Positions 23,495 to 30,875 of a DNA stretch of 34,860 nt are shown piece after piece. The first letter of the stretch is position 1. Each line of letters opens with the position of its first letter. Origin of the DNA: Acetobacteraceae bacterium (GTDB taxonomy: Bacteria; Pseudomonadota; Alphaproteobacteria; Acetobacterales; Acetobacteraceae); contig JAIXVH010000444.1 in the NCBI GenBank assembly GCA_027483125.1, positions 1 to 34,860 on the forward strand, in the 5' to 3' direction. Position numbers and translations under genes: made by a program. The notes under the pieces are model-generated. The model was not told the DNA's origin and made no database searches. It worked only from the letters and a program-made list of their open reading frames with translations.

Positions 23495-24211
23495 GTGAGC
23501 ACCGTCAGCGCCATCGCGCCCAGCACCTCCAACCCTGTTCCGCGCGCCCAGCCCGGCGCCCGGCAGGATTTCGCGGCCCTGCTGCACCAGCGCGGCGTGC
23601 CCGAAGCGCCGCGTGGCCGCGCCTGGGAAAGCGTGCCGAACAGCGCCTTCCGCCAGCGCATCGCCCAGGCCGAGCGCAGCGCCGAACATGCACAGGGCGG
23701 CTATGCTGTGCGCAACCCGCACTCCGGCGCGCTGGGCCGCTATCAGTTCACGCCGGTCACCTTGCAGGATCTCGGCTGGCGCAATGCCCAGGGCGCCTGG
23801 ACGCAGTTGGCCGAGCGCCATGGCGTGCGCTCCGAACAGGATTTCCTGGGCAATCACGCGGCGCAGGAAAGCGCCATGACCATGTTCTTGCGCCGGGTGG
23901 AGGTGCAGTTGGACCGCAACGGCGCGGCTGCCCAGCAGGGCGCCACGCTGCGCGGCATTGGCGGGCAGGAGATCACGCTGACCGAATCCGGCCTGATGGG
24001 CGCGGCGCATCGCCGCGGCGCGGGCATGGTCGCGCGCTGGATCAACCACCGCACCCACACACCGGACGCCCCGCTGAGCGCAGCCCAGCGCGCCGCCTTC
24101 GCGCAGGTCGAACGCCGCCTGCAGGATTTCAGCGCCGTCGCCTACGCGCCCACGCGCGCTGTGCCCCCGGCGCGTGCCATCGCCGCCACCACAGGAACCC
24201 CCGCATCATGA
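23495..24211 (+). CDS. Uncharacterised protein with lysozyme/transglycosylase-like motif
   Basis: This 238-residue protein is not firmly recognised. The central part, RIAQAERSAEHAQGGYAVRN (about 55-74) followed by NPHSGALGRYQFT (74-86), resembles lysozyme-fold peptidoglycan hydrolases, where a glutamate (E60 or E64 here) is followed by a G-x-YQF segment. The later part (HAAQESAMTMFLRRVEVQL) is helical. The first 50 residues are low-complexity and proline/alanine-rich with no classical signal peptide. The start is a GTG at 23495 without a good ribosome binding site, 24 bases after the phosphoesterase stop. It overlaps the degenerate GGDEF gene (ATGA), which links it to the c-di-GMP genes that follow. 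A peptidoglycan-cleaving role is a tentative inference. Confidence 0.6.
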   Translation: MSTVSAIAPSTSNPVPRAQPGARQDFAALLHQRGVPEAPRGRAWESVPNSAFRQRIAQAERSAEHAQGGYAVRNPHSGALGRYQFTPVTLQDLGWRNAQGAWTQLAERHGVRSEQDFLGNHAAQESAMTMFLRRVEVQLDRNGAAAQQGATLRGIGGQEITLTESGLMGAAHRRGAGMVARWINHRTHTPDAPLSAAQRAAFAQVERRLQDFSAVAYAPTRAVPPARAIAATTGTPAS

Positions 24212-24873
24212 CCCTGACCGATACGCCCCCGCCGATGCTGCTCGCCGGCACTGGCCTGCTCGCCGCGAGCCTCGCCATGCTCTTCCCTGGCCCATGGCAG
24301 ATGGTGTTGCTGCTGGCCGGTGCCGCGCTGTGCGCGCCGGTGCTGGCGATGGCGCTGCGCCCTGCCACCGCCGAGGCACCGGCACTGCGTGACACCCGGA
24401 CCGGCCTTTATGCCCCTGCGGTCATGACCGCCGCCGCACCCGCCATGCTGCGGATGGCCGAGCGTCACACCACTGGCTCCTGCCTGGCATTGCTGCTGCT
24501 GGACCAACCCCGCGCGTCCATGGCTGAAGTGGCCTGGACCATCACCGCCGGCCTCCGCGCGACCGACATGGTCTGCCGCCATGGCGATGAAGGCTTCCTG
24601 ATTCTGATGCCCGATTGCGACCTGGGCGGCGCGTTCGAACGCCTGGACGAATTGCGCGCGCGCATCGCGACGCTCGATGGCGTGCGCCGGCTTTCCGCCA
24701 GTGTCGGCCTGGCCCCCGTCCTGGCCGGCGCGCCTGATCTGCATGAGGCGACGCGCAGCGCCACTGCCGCCGCCCGGACCGCGATCGCAGGCGGGCGCAA
24801 CCGCGTTGTGACCGCACCGATGGTTGAGCGCCTGCAGGTGATGCAGGGCGCGCTTCCTGAGGTGACGAGTTAG
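24208..24873 (+). CDS. Degenerate GGDEF-domain protein, membrane-anchored, I-site retained
   Basis: This 221-residue protein has two likely membrane segments (about 9-26 and 30-50) and then a shortened GGDEF-like domain. The active-site loop is GDEGF (126-130) instead of GG[DE]EF. The usual D-x-D-x-FK-x-x-ND metal/substrate segment is missing, replaced by LLLDQPRASMAEVAW. The inhibitory-site motif RATD (117-120) is intact and correctly spaced, five residues before the loop. A block from [11 protein letters not shown] to FERL (131-146) is almost identical to that of the intact cyclase downstream, as is GGRNRVVTA near 195. It is probably a catalytically dead paralogue that could still bind c-di-GMP. 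Confidence 0.8.
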   Translation: MTLTDTPPPMLLAGTGLLAASLAMLFPGPWQMVLLLAGAALCAPVLAMALRPATAEAPALRDTRTGLYAPAVMTAAAPAMLRMAERHTTGSCLALLLLDQPRASMAEVAWTITAGLRATDMVCRHGDEGFLILMPDCDLGGAFERLDELRARIATLDGVRRLSASVGLAPVLAGAPDLHEATRSATAAARTAIAGGRNRVVTAPMVERLQVMQGALPEVTS

Positions 24874-24936
24874 TTGCGCCCCGGCCCGGCACCCCGTTCA
24901 TCGAATCTTTACAATTCCGGGAGGAGGTTCGCATGC

Positions 24937-26610
24937 ATGATGACTGCCTTCCCCCGCGCCCGAAGTTATTTGTTGCCGATCCTGTTCCTGATGGGCATCG
25001 CCCTGGTGGGCATGGTCGGCACCGCGGCCGCCGTGCAGGGCTATCTGGCAGGCTTGCGGCTGCAGGCCGCCATCCTGGAGCAGGAGCAGGACCAGAACGC
25101 CGCCAATCGTCTGCGCGTCTCCCTGCTTGAGGCGGAGAGTGCGCTGCGTGGGCTGACCATCCACCAGCAGCCCGAACATATCGAACGCTTCCACCAGGCA
25201 TTGCAGTATATCGAAGGCGCTGAGGCACGACGGATCATCCAGCGCATGGATGCGATCCCGACAGCGCCCGCGGCGGCGCTGATCGAGCGCGCTGTGGCGA
25301 CGCATCGCAGCGTGGTTGGAATGCTGCTGGAGGGCCAGCGGGATCTCGCGATCGCCCCTGGCGCCGCGGCCGATGCCAATCGCGACATGGACAGCATTCG
25401 CGAGACCTTGTCGCAGTTCATCATCCTGCGCCGAAACTCCATCGCGGCGATGACCAACCAGCTGCGTCGCCAGCAGGCTCGGGTCCTGGCCCTTGTGGCC
25501 GGCAGCGCCGGCATCTCGGCCCTTGGCGTTTTGCTGGCCGTGGTGACGCTGCGCGTGCGGATGCGCGCCACCGCCGCCGTGCAGTCCGAACTGGCCGGGC
25601 GCAGTGCGGAGATGGGCGCGCTGTTGCAGATGAACGAGCTGCTGCAGGCCTGCGAGACCCGCGCCGATATCGAATGTGTCGCGGGCCACGCAGCCCAGGC
25701 GCTGGTCCCGGGCATGCCGGCCACGCTGTACATCTTCTCCAGCAGCCGTGACCGGCTCGATCGCGGACAGAACTGGCCCGGCGAAGGGCCGGAGCACATC
25801 ACCCCCACCTCCTGCTGGGCGCTGAAGCGCGGCCGGCCGAACCTGTGCGGCCAGGGTGTCACCTGCGACAGCGGCGGTTGCGCCGGCACCGCATTATGCG
25901 TGCCGATGGCCGCCCGCGGTGAGGTATACGGCCTGTTGCGCTTCAACAGCGATGACATCGCAGCCCTGGACCGGTTGCGCGAACACCGCAGCGCTGATGC
26001 GATGGCCGATGGGATGTCCATGGCACTGGCCAATCTGCAGCTGCGCGACAAGCTGCGCGGCGAGGCGCTGCGCGATGCCCTGACCGGTCTGCACAACCGC
26101 CGCTTCCTGGAGGAGGTGGGCCCCACCATCCTTCGCCAGGGTGAACGCCGCCAATCGCCCACCTGCATTGCCGTGCTGGATGCCGATCATTTCAAGCGCG
26201 TCAACGACAACTTCGGCCATGCGACCGGTGACGCGCTGTTGCGCGCCATCGCCGGCTGCATGACAGGCATGATGCGCGGCACCGATATCTGCGTGCGGTA
26301 TGGCGGCGAGGAATTCGTGATCTTGATGCCTGATTGCGACCTCGGCGGCGCCTTCGAGCGGCTGGAAACGCTGCGCGAGAGCATCGCCACAATGCATGCC
26401 GAAGGCGGCGCCTCGCCGGCGATCACCGTCTCCATCGGTGTGGCGATCGTGTCCCAGGGCTCACACACGCTCGATGATGCGATCCGCCAGGCCGATGAGG
26501 CGCTCTACGCCGCCAAGCAGGATGGCCGGAACCGCGTGGTGACCGCCGCCATGCTCGCGCGGATCAATGCGCTGGCGGCACCAGAAGCACGAGATCATCC
26601 CGGTGAATGA
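24937..26610 (+). CDS. Membrane diguanylate cyclase with GAF-like and GGDEF domains
   Basis: This 557-residue protein makes cyclic di-GMP from two GTP. Order: membrane segment about 9-32; helical periplasmic region about 35-180; second membrane segment about 183-205; GAF-like region about 225-375 with five cysteines (C293, C304, C310, C315, C321); GGDEF domain about 385-550. The catalytic motif is GGEEF (456-460), with the I-site RGTD at 447-450 for product inhibition, and [18 protein letters not shown] upstream is complete, so it looks active. A GGAGGAGG at 24920-24927 precedes the ATG at 24937. Its 3' end overlaps the convergent proB gene by 47 bases. The degenerate GGDEF gene ends 63 bases upstream. 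Confidence 0.92.
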   Translation: MMTAFPRARSYLLPILFLMGIALVGMVGTAAAVQGYLAGLRLQAAILEQEQDQNAANRLRVSLLEAESALRGLTIHQQPEHIERFHQALQYIEGAEARRIIQRMDAIPTAPAAALIERAVATHRSVVGMLLEGQRDLAIAPGAAADANRDMDSIRETLSQFIILRRNSIAAMTNQLRRQQARVLALVAGSAGISALGVLLAVVTLRVRMRATAAVQSELAGRSAEMGALLQMNELLQACETRADIECVAGHAAQALVPGMPATLYIFSSSRDRLDRGQNWPGEGPEHITPTSCWALKRGRPNLCGQGVTCDSGGCAGTALCVPMAARGEVYGLLRFNSDDIAALDRLREHRSADAMADGMSMALANLQLRDKLRGEALRDALTGLHNRRFLEEVGPTILRQGERRQSPTCIAVLDADHFKRVNDNFGHATGDALLRAIAGCMTGMMRGTDICVRYGGEEFVILMPDCDLGGAFERLETLRESIATMHAEGGASPAITVSIGVAIVSQGSHTLDDAIRQADEALYAAKQDGRNRVVTAAMLARINALAAPEARDHPGE

Positions 26611-27691
26611 CCTCGTCGCGGCCACGCCAGCCCAGGATGGCCTCGATCTCGCCGCTGCGATGGCCCGCGATGCGCGCCGCATCCTCGGCATCATAGGCTG
26701 ACAGGCCGCGCGCCAACTCGGCGCCGGCCGCATCCCGCACGCTGACCGCATCGCCGCGCTGGAACGCGCCCTGCACCTGGCGCACGCCAGCGGGCAGCAG
26801 CGAACGCCCTTGGCGCAAGGCGCGCGCCGCACCCTCATCGACCACCAGCGTGCCGGCCGGCGCCAGGCTGCCAGCGATCCAGGATTTGCGTGCGGCCCGG
26901 CCTTCGGGCGCGGGCAGGAACCAGCTGCAGCGTCCGCCAGCCAGAAGTGCCGCGATCGGATTCGCCACATCGCCGCGCGCGATCGCCATGGCGCAGCCCG
27001 CCCCGGTCGCGACCTTCGCCGCCAGCAGCTTGGTGCGCATGCCGCCAGAGGAATAGCCAGGCGGCGGCTCGCCGCCCATCGCCATGATGCCGTCCGTGAT
27101 CTCCTGCACCACGGGCAGATGCTGCGCGGCCGGATCCTTGCGCGGATCGGCCGTGTACAGCCCGTCGATATCCGACAGCAGGATCAAGGCATCGGCGGCC
27201 AGCATCTCCGCGACACGCGCGGCGAGCCGGTCATTGTCGCCGAAGCGGATTTCGGTGGTCGCCACCGTGTCGTTCTCGTTGATGACCGGCACGCAGCCCA
27301 GTTCCAGCAGTGTGTTCAGCGTGGCGCGCGCATTGAGGTAACGGCGGCGATCCTCGGATTCGGCCAGTGTCAGCAGCACCTGGGCCGCGTTCATGCCATG
27401 GCCCGCCAGCGCCTCCTGCCACGCACCTGCCAGGCGGATCTGGCCGACCGCGGCCGCGGCCTGCTTTTCCTCCAGCTTCAGCACGCGCTTGGTCAGTCCC
27501 AGGGCGCGACGCGCCAACGCCACCGCGCCGGAGGAGACCAGCACCACCTCCCGCCCTTCGGCGCGCAGCGCTGCGACATCGGCGGCCACGCCCGCCATCC
27601 AGCCGGTGCGGGGCGTGGCCGTACGCGGGTCCACGACCAGCGCCGAGCCAATCTTGATGACGATGCGCCTGGCGGTCGAAAGCGGTTGCAT
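26564..27691 (-). CDS. proB: Glutamate 5-kinase
   Basis: This 375-residue cytoplasmic enzyme phosphorylates L-glutamate to gamma-glutamyl phosphate, the first step of proline synthesis. The amino-acid-kinase domain shows [12 protein letters not shown] near residue 9, [16 protein letters not shown] near 48 and [20 protein letters not shown] near 135, then a [18 protein letters not shown] block. A C-terminal PUA domain (about 280-370) is present, as in full-length ProB. It is the last gene of the rplU-rpmA-obgE-proB group, 35 bases after obgE. Its last codons overlap the 3' end of the convergent cyclase gene by 47 bases. Confidence 0.96.
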   Translation of the reverse strand: MQPLSTARRIVIKIGSALVVDPRTATPRTGWMAGVAADVAALRAEGREVVLVSSGAVALARRALGLTKRVLKLEEKQAAAAVGQIRLAGAWQEALAGHGMNAAQVLLTLAESEDRRRYLNARATLNTLLELGCVPVINENDTVATTEIRFGDNDRLAARVAEMLAADALILLSDIDGLYTADPRKDPAAQHLPVVQEITDGIMAMGGEPPPGYSSGGMRTKLLAAKVATGAGCAMAIARGDVANPIAALLAGGRCSWFLPAPEGRAARKSWIAGSLAPAGTLVVDEGAARALRQGRSLLPAGVRQVQGAFQRGDAVSVRDAAGAELARGLSAYDAEDAARIAGHRSGEIEAILGWRGRDEVIHRDDLVLLVPPAH

Positions 27692-27726
27692 GCGCGCCTG
27701 TTACTGATGCAGCCGGCGCCGCACAA

Positions 27727-28734
<1,008 letters not shown>

Positions 28735-28746
28735 TCAGGTTGGCGC

Positions 28747-28800
28747 GGGTGGCCCCTGGGGGAGGGCAAAGCCTTTCCCCAGAATCAACCGGCGCCACCC
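28747..28800. repeat. Extended palindrome between rpmA and obgE
   Basis: An inner hairpin (28756-28782, CTGGGGGAGGGC/GCCTTTCCCCAG, AAA loop) with two G:U pairs on the plus strand (so two mismatched A-C pairs in the minus-strand RNA) is flanked by a second perfect stem, GGGTGGC (28747-28753) with GCCACCC (28794-28800). The inner part closely resembles the palindrome at 3331-3357. It lies in the leader of obgE and could modulate read-through from rpmA. Confidence 0.55.
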
Positions 28801-28824
28801 AACACTACCGGCCCAGAAACACCA

Positions 28825-28845
28825 ACGGCGGGCCAGGCCCGCCGT
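28825..28845 (-). terminator. Terminator-like hairpin after rpmA
   Basis: ACGGCGGGC and GCCCGCCGT form a perfect stem (28825-28845) with a 3-base loop, 26 bases beyond the rpmA stop codon. Reading on the minus strand, TGGTGTTTCT follows, which is moderately T-rich. It probably lowers transcription from the ribosomal protein genes into obgE and proB. Confidence 0.6.
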
Positions 28846-28870
28846 GGAAAGTCACGCGATAGGGCGGCGA

Positions 28871-29140
28871 TTACTCCGCCGCCATCGCCACCGGCGCGAC
28901 CGAGATATACAGCCGCCCGCCGGCCTTGCGCTGGAACGCCACCTTGCCGTCCACCAGGGCGAACAGCGTATGGTCGCGGCCCATGCCGACATTCTCACCG
29001 GCGCGCATCACGGTGCCGCGCTGGCGGACCAGGATATTGCCGGCGATCACCGCCTGGCCGCCGAAGCGCTTCACGCCGAGGCGCTGACCCGGGCTGTCGC
29101 GACCGTTGCGCGAGGAACCACCAGCCTTTTTATGTGCCAT
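28871..29140 (-). CDS. rpmA: 50S ribosomal protein L27
   Basis: This 89-residue ribosomal protein of the large subunit sits near the peptidyl transferase centre. The N-terminus [20 protein letters not shown] and the following [20 protein letters not shown] are characteristic, and [20 protein letters not shown] completes the family pattern. It starts 12 bases after rplU, as is almost universal. A short VAPVAMAAE tail is a lineage-specific feature. A stable hairpin follows the gene. Confidence 0.98.
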   Translation of the reverse strand: MAHKKAGGSSRNGRDSPGQRLGVKRFGGQAVIAGNILVRQRGTVMRAGENVGMGRDHTLFALVDGKVAFQRKAGGRLYISVAPVAMAAE

Positions 29141-29152
29141 GTCTCGAAATCC

Positions 29153-29467
29153 TTAGGCTGCGATGGCCGTGATGCGCAGCACGGTTTCGTGCTGGCGATG
29201 GCCATTCTTGCGGCGGCTGTTCTGCCGGCGGCGCTTCTTGAAGATGATGATCTTGTCGCCGCGGCGCTGTTCCAGCACCGTTGCGGTCACGGTCGCGCCC
29301 GGGACCAGCGGCGCGCCCAGCACCAGGCCGGCCTCGGTGGACAGGGCCAGCACGTCATGGAAGGTGATGCTGGCGCCGGGTTCGGCTTCCAGCTTTTCCA
29401 CGGCGATCACGCCGTTGGGGGCCACGCGGTACTGCTTCCCGCCGGTGCGGATCACTGCGAAAGACAT
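29153..29467 (-). CDS. rplU: 50S ribosomal protein L21
   Basis: This 104-residue ribosomal protein of the large subunit is the first gene of the rplU-rpmA-obgE-proB group. [20 protein letters not shown] at the start, [20 protein letters not shown] in the middle and [20 protein letters not shown] near the end are diagnostic of L21. A GAGG (29475-29478) lies before the ATG at 29467. A promoter candidate and the hpnH terminator are both packed in the 77 bases upstream. Confidence 0.98.
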   Translation of the reverse strand: MSFAVIRTGGKQYRVAPNGVIAVEKLEAEPGASITFHDVLALSTEAGLVLGAPLVPGATVTATVLEQRRGDKIIIFKKRRRQNSRRKNGHRQHETVLRITAIAA

Positions 29468-29507
29468 TGGAAACCTCGAAAGCGGGCCATCGCCCGAACA
29501 ACGACAA

Positions 29508-29530
29508 GGCGCGGCTTCTAGCGCCGCGCC
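29508..29530 (-). terminator. Rho-independent-type terminator after hpnH
   Basis: GGCGCGGC and GCCGCGCC form a perfect 8-bp stem with a 7-base loop, about 15 bases past the hpnH stop. In the hpnH direction it is followed by TTGTCGTTGTT, a T-rich stretch. It separates hpnH from rplU on the same strand. Confidence 0.7.
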
Positions 29531-29544
29531 CCAACCAGAGTCAA
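29515..29544 (-). promoter_or_regulatory. Candidate sigma-70 promoter of rplU
   Basis: On the minus strand, TTGACT (29544-29539) and TAGAAG (29520-29515) are separated by 18 bases, a fair match to -35 and -10 boxes. The -10 box lies in the loop of the hpnH terminator, giving a leader of about 40 bases to the rplU ATG. The -35 box starts right after the hpnH stop codon. Confidence 0.45.
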
Positions 29545-30729
29545 CTACTCGGCCGCAACCTGCGGCTTGGAATCGCCCGAACCGCCATGCTTGGCGCCGC
29601 GCTTGGGCTCATGCGTCATCTCGCTCATGGCCTTCTGGACATGGGCGCTGAAGACATATTCGGCCGGGCGCTGCTTCGACAGGTCGATTTCCGGCGCCAT
29701 CGGGCCTTCGGTGCGCGGCCCGCGCAGCTGCGCGGCCACGGCCTTCCAGGGCTTGGCGAAGGCATCCAGGGCGGCGGTGGCCTCGAAGCCGGAATGGACC
29801 ATGCAATCGGCGCATTTCTCGTAATTGCCGACGCCGTATTTGTCCCAGTCGGTGGTGTCCATCAGCTCCTGGAAGGACTTCGCATAGCCCTCACCCAGCA
29901 GGTAGCAGGGGCGCTGCCAGCCGAAGATGTTGCGCGTCGGGTTGCCCCAGGGCGTGCAGCCATAGGACTGATTGCCGGCCAGGAAGTCCAGGAACAACGG
30001 GCTGTTGCCCATGCGCCACTTGGTCTTGCCGCCCTTGCCGTCATTCTGACGGAACACGTTGCGGAACAGCTCCTTCGTGTTCTGGCGGTTCAGGAAGTGC
30101 TGCTGGTCCGGTGCGCGCTCATAGGCATAGCCCGGGCTGAGCATGATGTTGTCCACGCCCATTGCCGTCACATCGTCAAAGAACTTGGCGGTGCGGTCGG
30201 CATCGGCATTGTTGAACAGCGTGCAGTTGATCGCCGTGCGGAAGCCCTTGTCGCGCGCCAGCTTCAGCGCGGCCACGGCCTTTTCGTAGACACCTTCTTG
30301 GCTCACGGCCCAGTCATGCTGCGCCTTGTCGCCATCCAGGTGGATGTCCCAGATGAAGCGTTCATGCGGCTGGTAGGCGTCGATCTTCTTCTCCAGCAGC
30401 AGCGCATTGGTGCACAGGATCACGATGCGGCCCTGGTCCAGCAGGCCCTGCACGATGGTCGGCATTTCCTTGTGCAGCAGCGGCTCGCCGCCGGCGATCG
30501 CCACCACCGGCGCGCCGCATTCCTGCGCCGCACCCAGGCATTCCTCGATCGAGAGGCGCTTGTTCAGGATCTCGTCCGGATAGTCGATCTTGCCGCAGCC
30601 TGCGCAGGCCAGGTTGCAGCGAAACAAGGGTTCCAGCATCAGGACCAGCGGGAAGCGCTTCCGCCCCGCCATTTTCTGCTTCAGGACATAGGCAGCAACC
30701 TGCGCCTGCTGCTTGAGCGGAATACCCAT
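29545..30729 (-). CDS. hpnH: Hopanoid biosynthesis radical SAM protein HpnH (adenosyl-hopene transferase)
   Basis: This protein of about 394 residues joins the adenosyl radical of SAM to diploptene (hopene), the first committed step towards C35 bacteriohopanepolyols. The radical-SAM cluster is C38-x3-C42-x2-C45 in [17 protein letters not shown], followed by [15 protein letters not shown] and the [12 protein letters not shown] block typical of HpnH. An ATG also exists at 30786, but the ATG at 30729 is preferred. It begins with the family's [19 protein letters not shown], has AGGGGAC upstream, and a promoter candidate lies over the 30786 codon. The C-terminal tail is lysine- and glycine-rich. 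It is divergent from hpnN; other hpn genes are not in this window. Confidence 0.95.
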   Translation of the reverse strand: MGIPLKQQAQVAAYVLKQKMAGRKRFPLVLMLEPLFRCNLACAGCGKIDYPDEILNKRLSIEECLGAAQECGAPVVAIAGGEPLLHKEMPTIVQGLLDQGRIVILCTNALLLEKKIDAYQPHERFIWDIHLDGDKAQHDWAVSQEGVYEKAVAALKLARDKGFRTAINCTLFNNADADRTAKFFDDVTAMGVDNIMLSPGYAYERAPDQQHFLNRQNTKELFRNVFRQNDGKGGKTKWRMGNSPLFLDFLAGNQSYGCTPWGNPTRNIFGWQRPCYLLGEGYAKSFQELMDTTDWDKYGVGNYEKCADCMVHSGFEATAALDAFAKPWKAVAAQLRGPRTEGPMAPEIDLSKQRPAEYVFSAHVQKAMSEMTHEPKRGAKHGGSGDSKPQVAAE

Positions 30730-30781
30730 TTCGATGCTGTCCCCTGCGGGCGGCGCATCATGTTGCACCGCGAAGAGCCGG

Positions 30782-30811
30782 CTCATAACACAATCGCAAT
30801 CCGAATCCCAA
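30782..30811 (-). promoter_or_regulatory. Weak promoter candidate of hpnH
   Basis: On the minus strand, TTGGGA (30811-30806) and TATGAG (30787-30782) are 18 bases apart and match four of six consensus bases each. If used, transcription would start near 30775, inside the longer reading frame, which favours the translation start at 30729. Evidence is pattern-based only. Confidence 0.3.
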
Positions 30812-30875
30812 GGGGGTATCGCGCCCCGGCCCCATCCGCCCTACACGCCTGCCATGTTTGCAGCGCAACACGACG

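Noticed and set aside
30729-30786. Longer N-terminus of HpnH starting at 30786
   Set aside because: No ribosome binding site there, no family similarity in the extra 19 residues, and a promoter candidate covers that codon.
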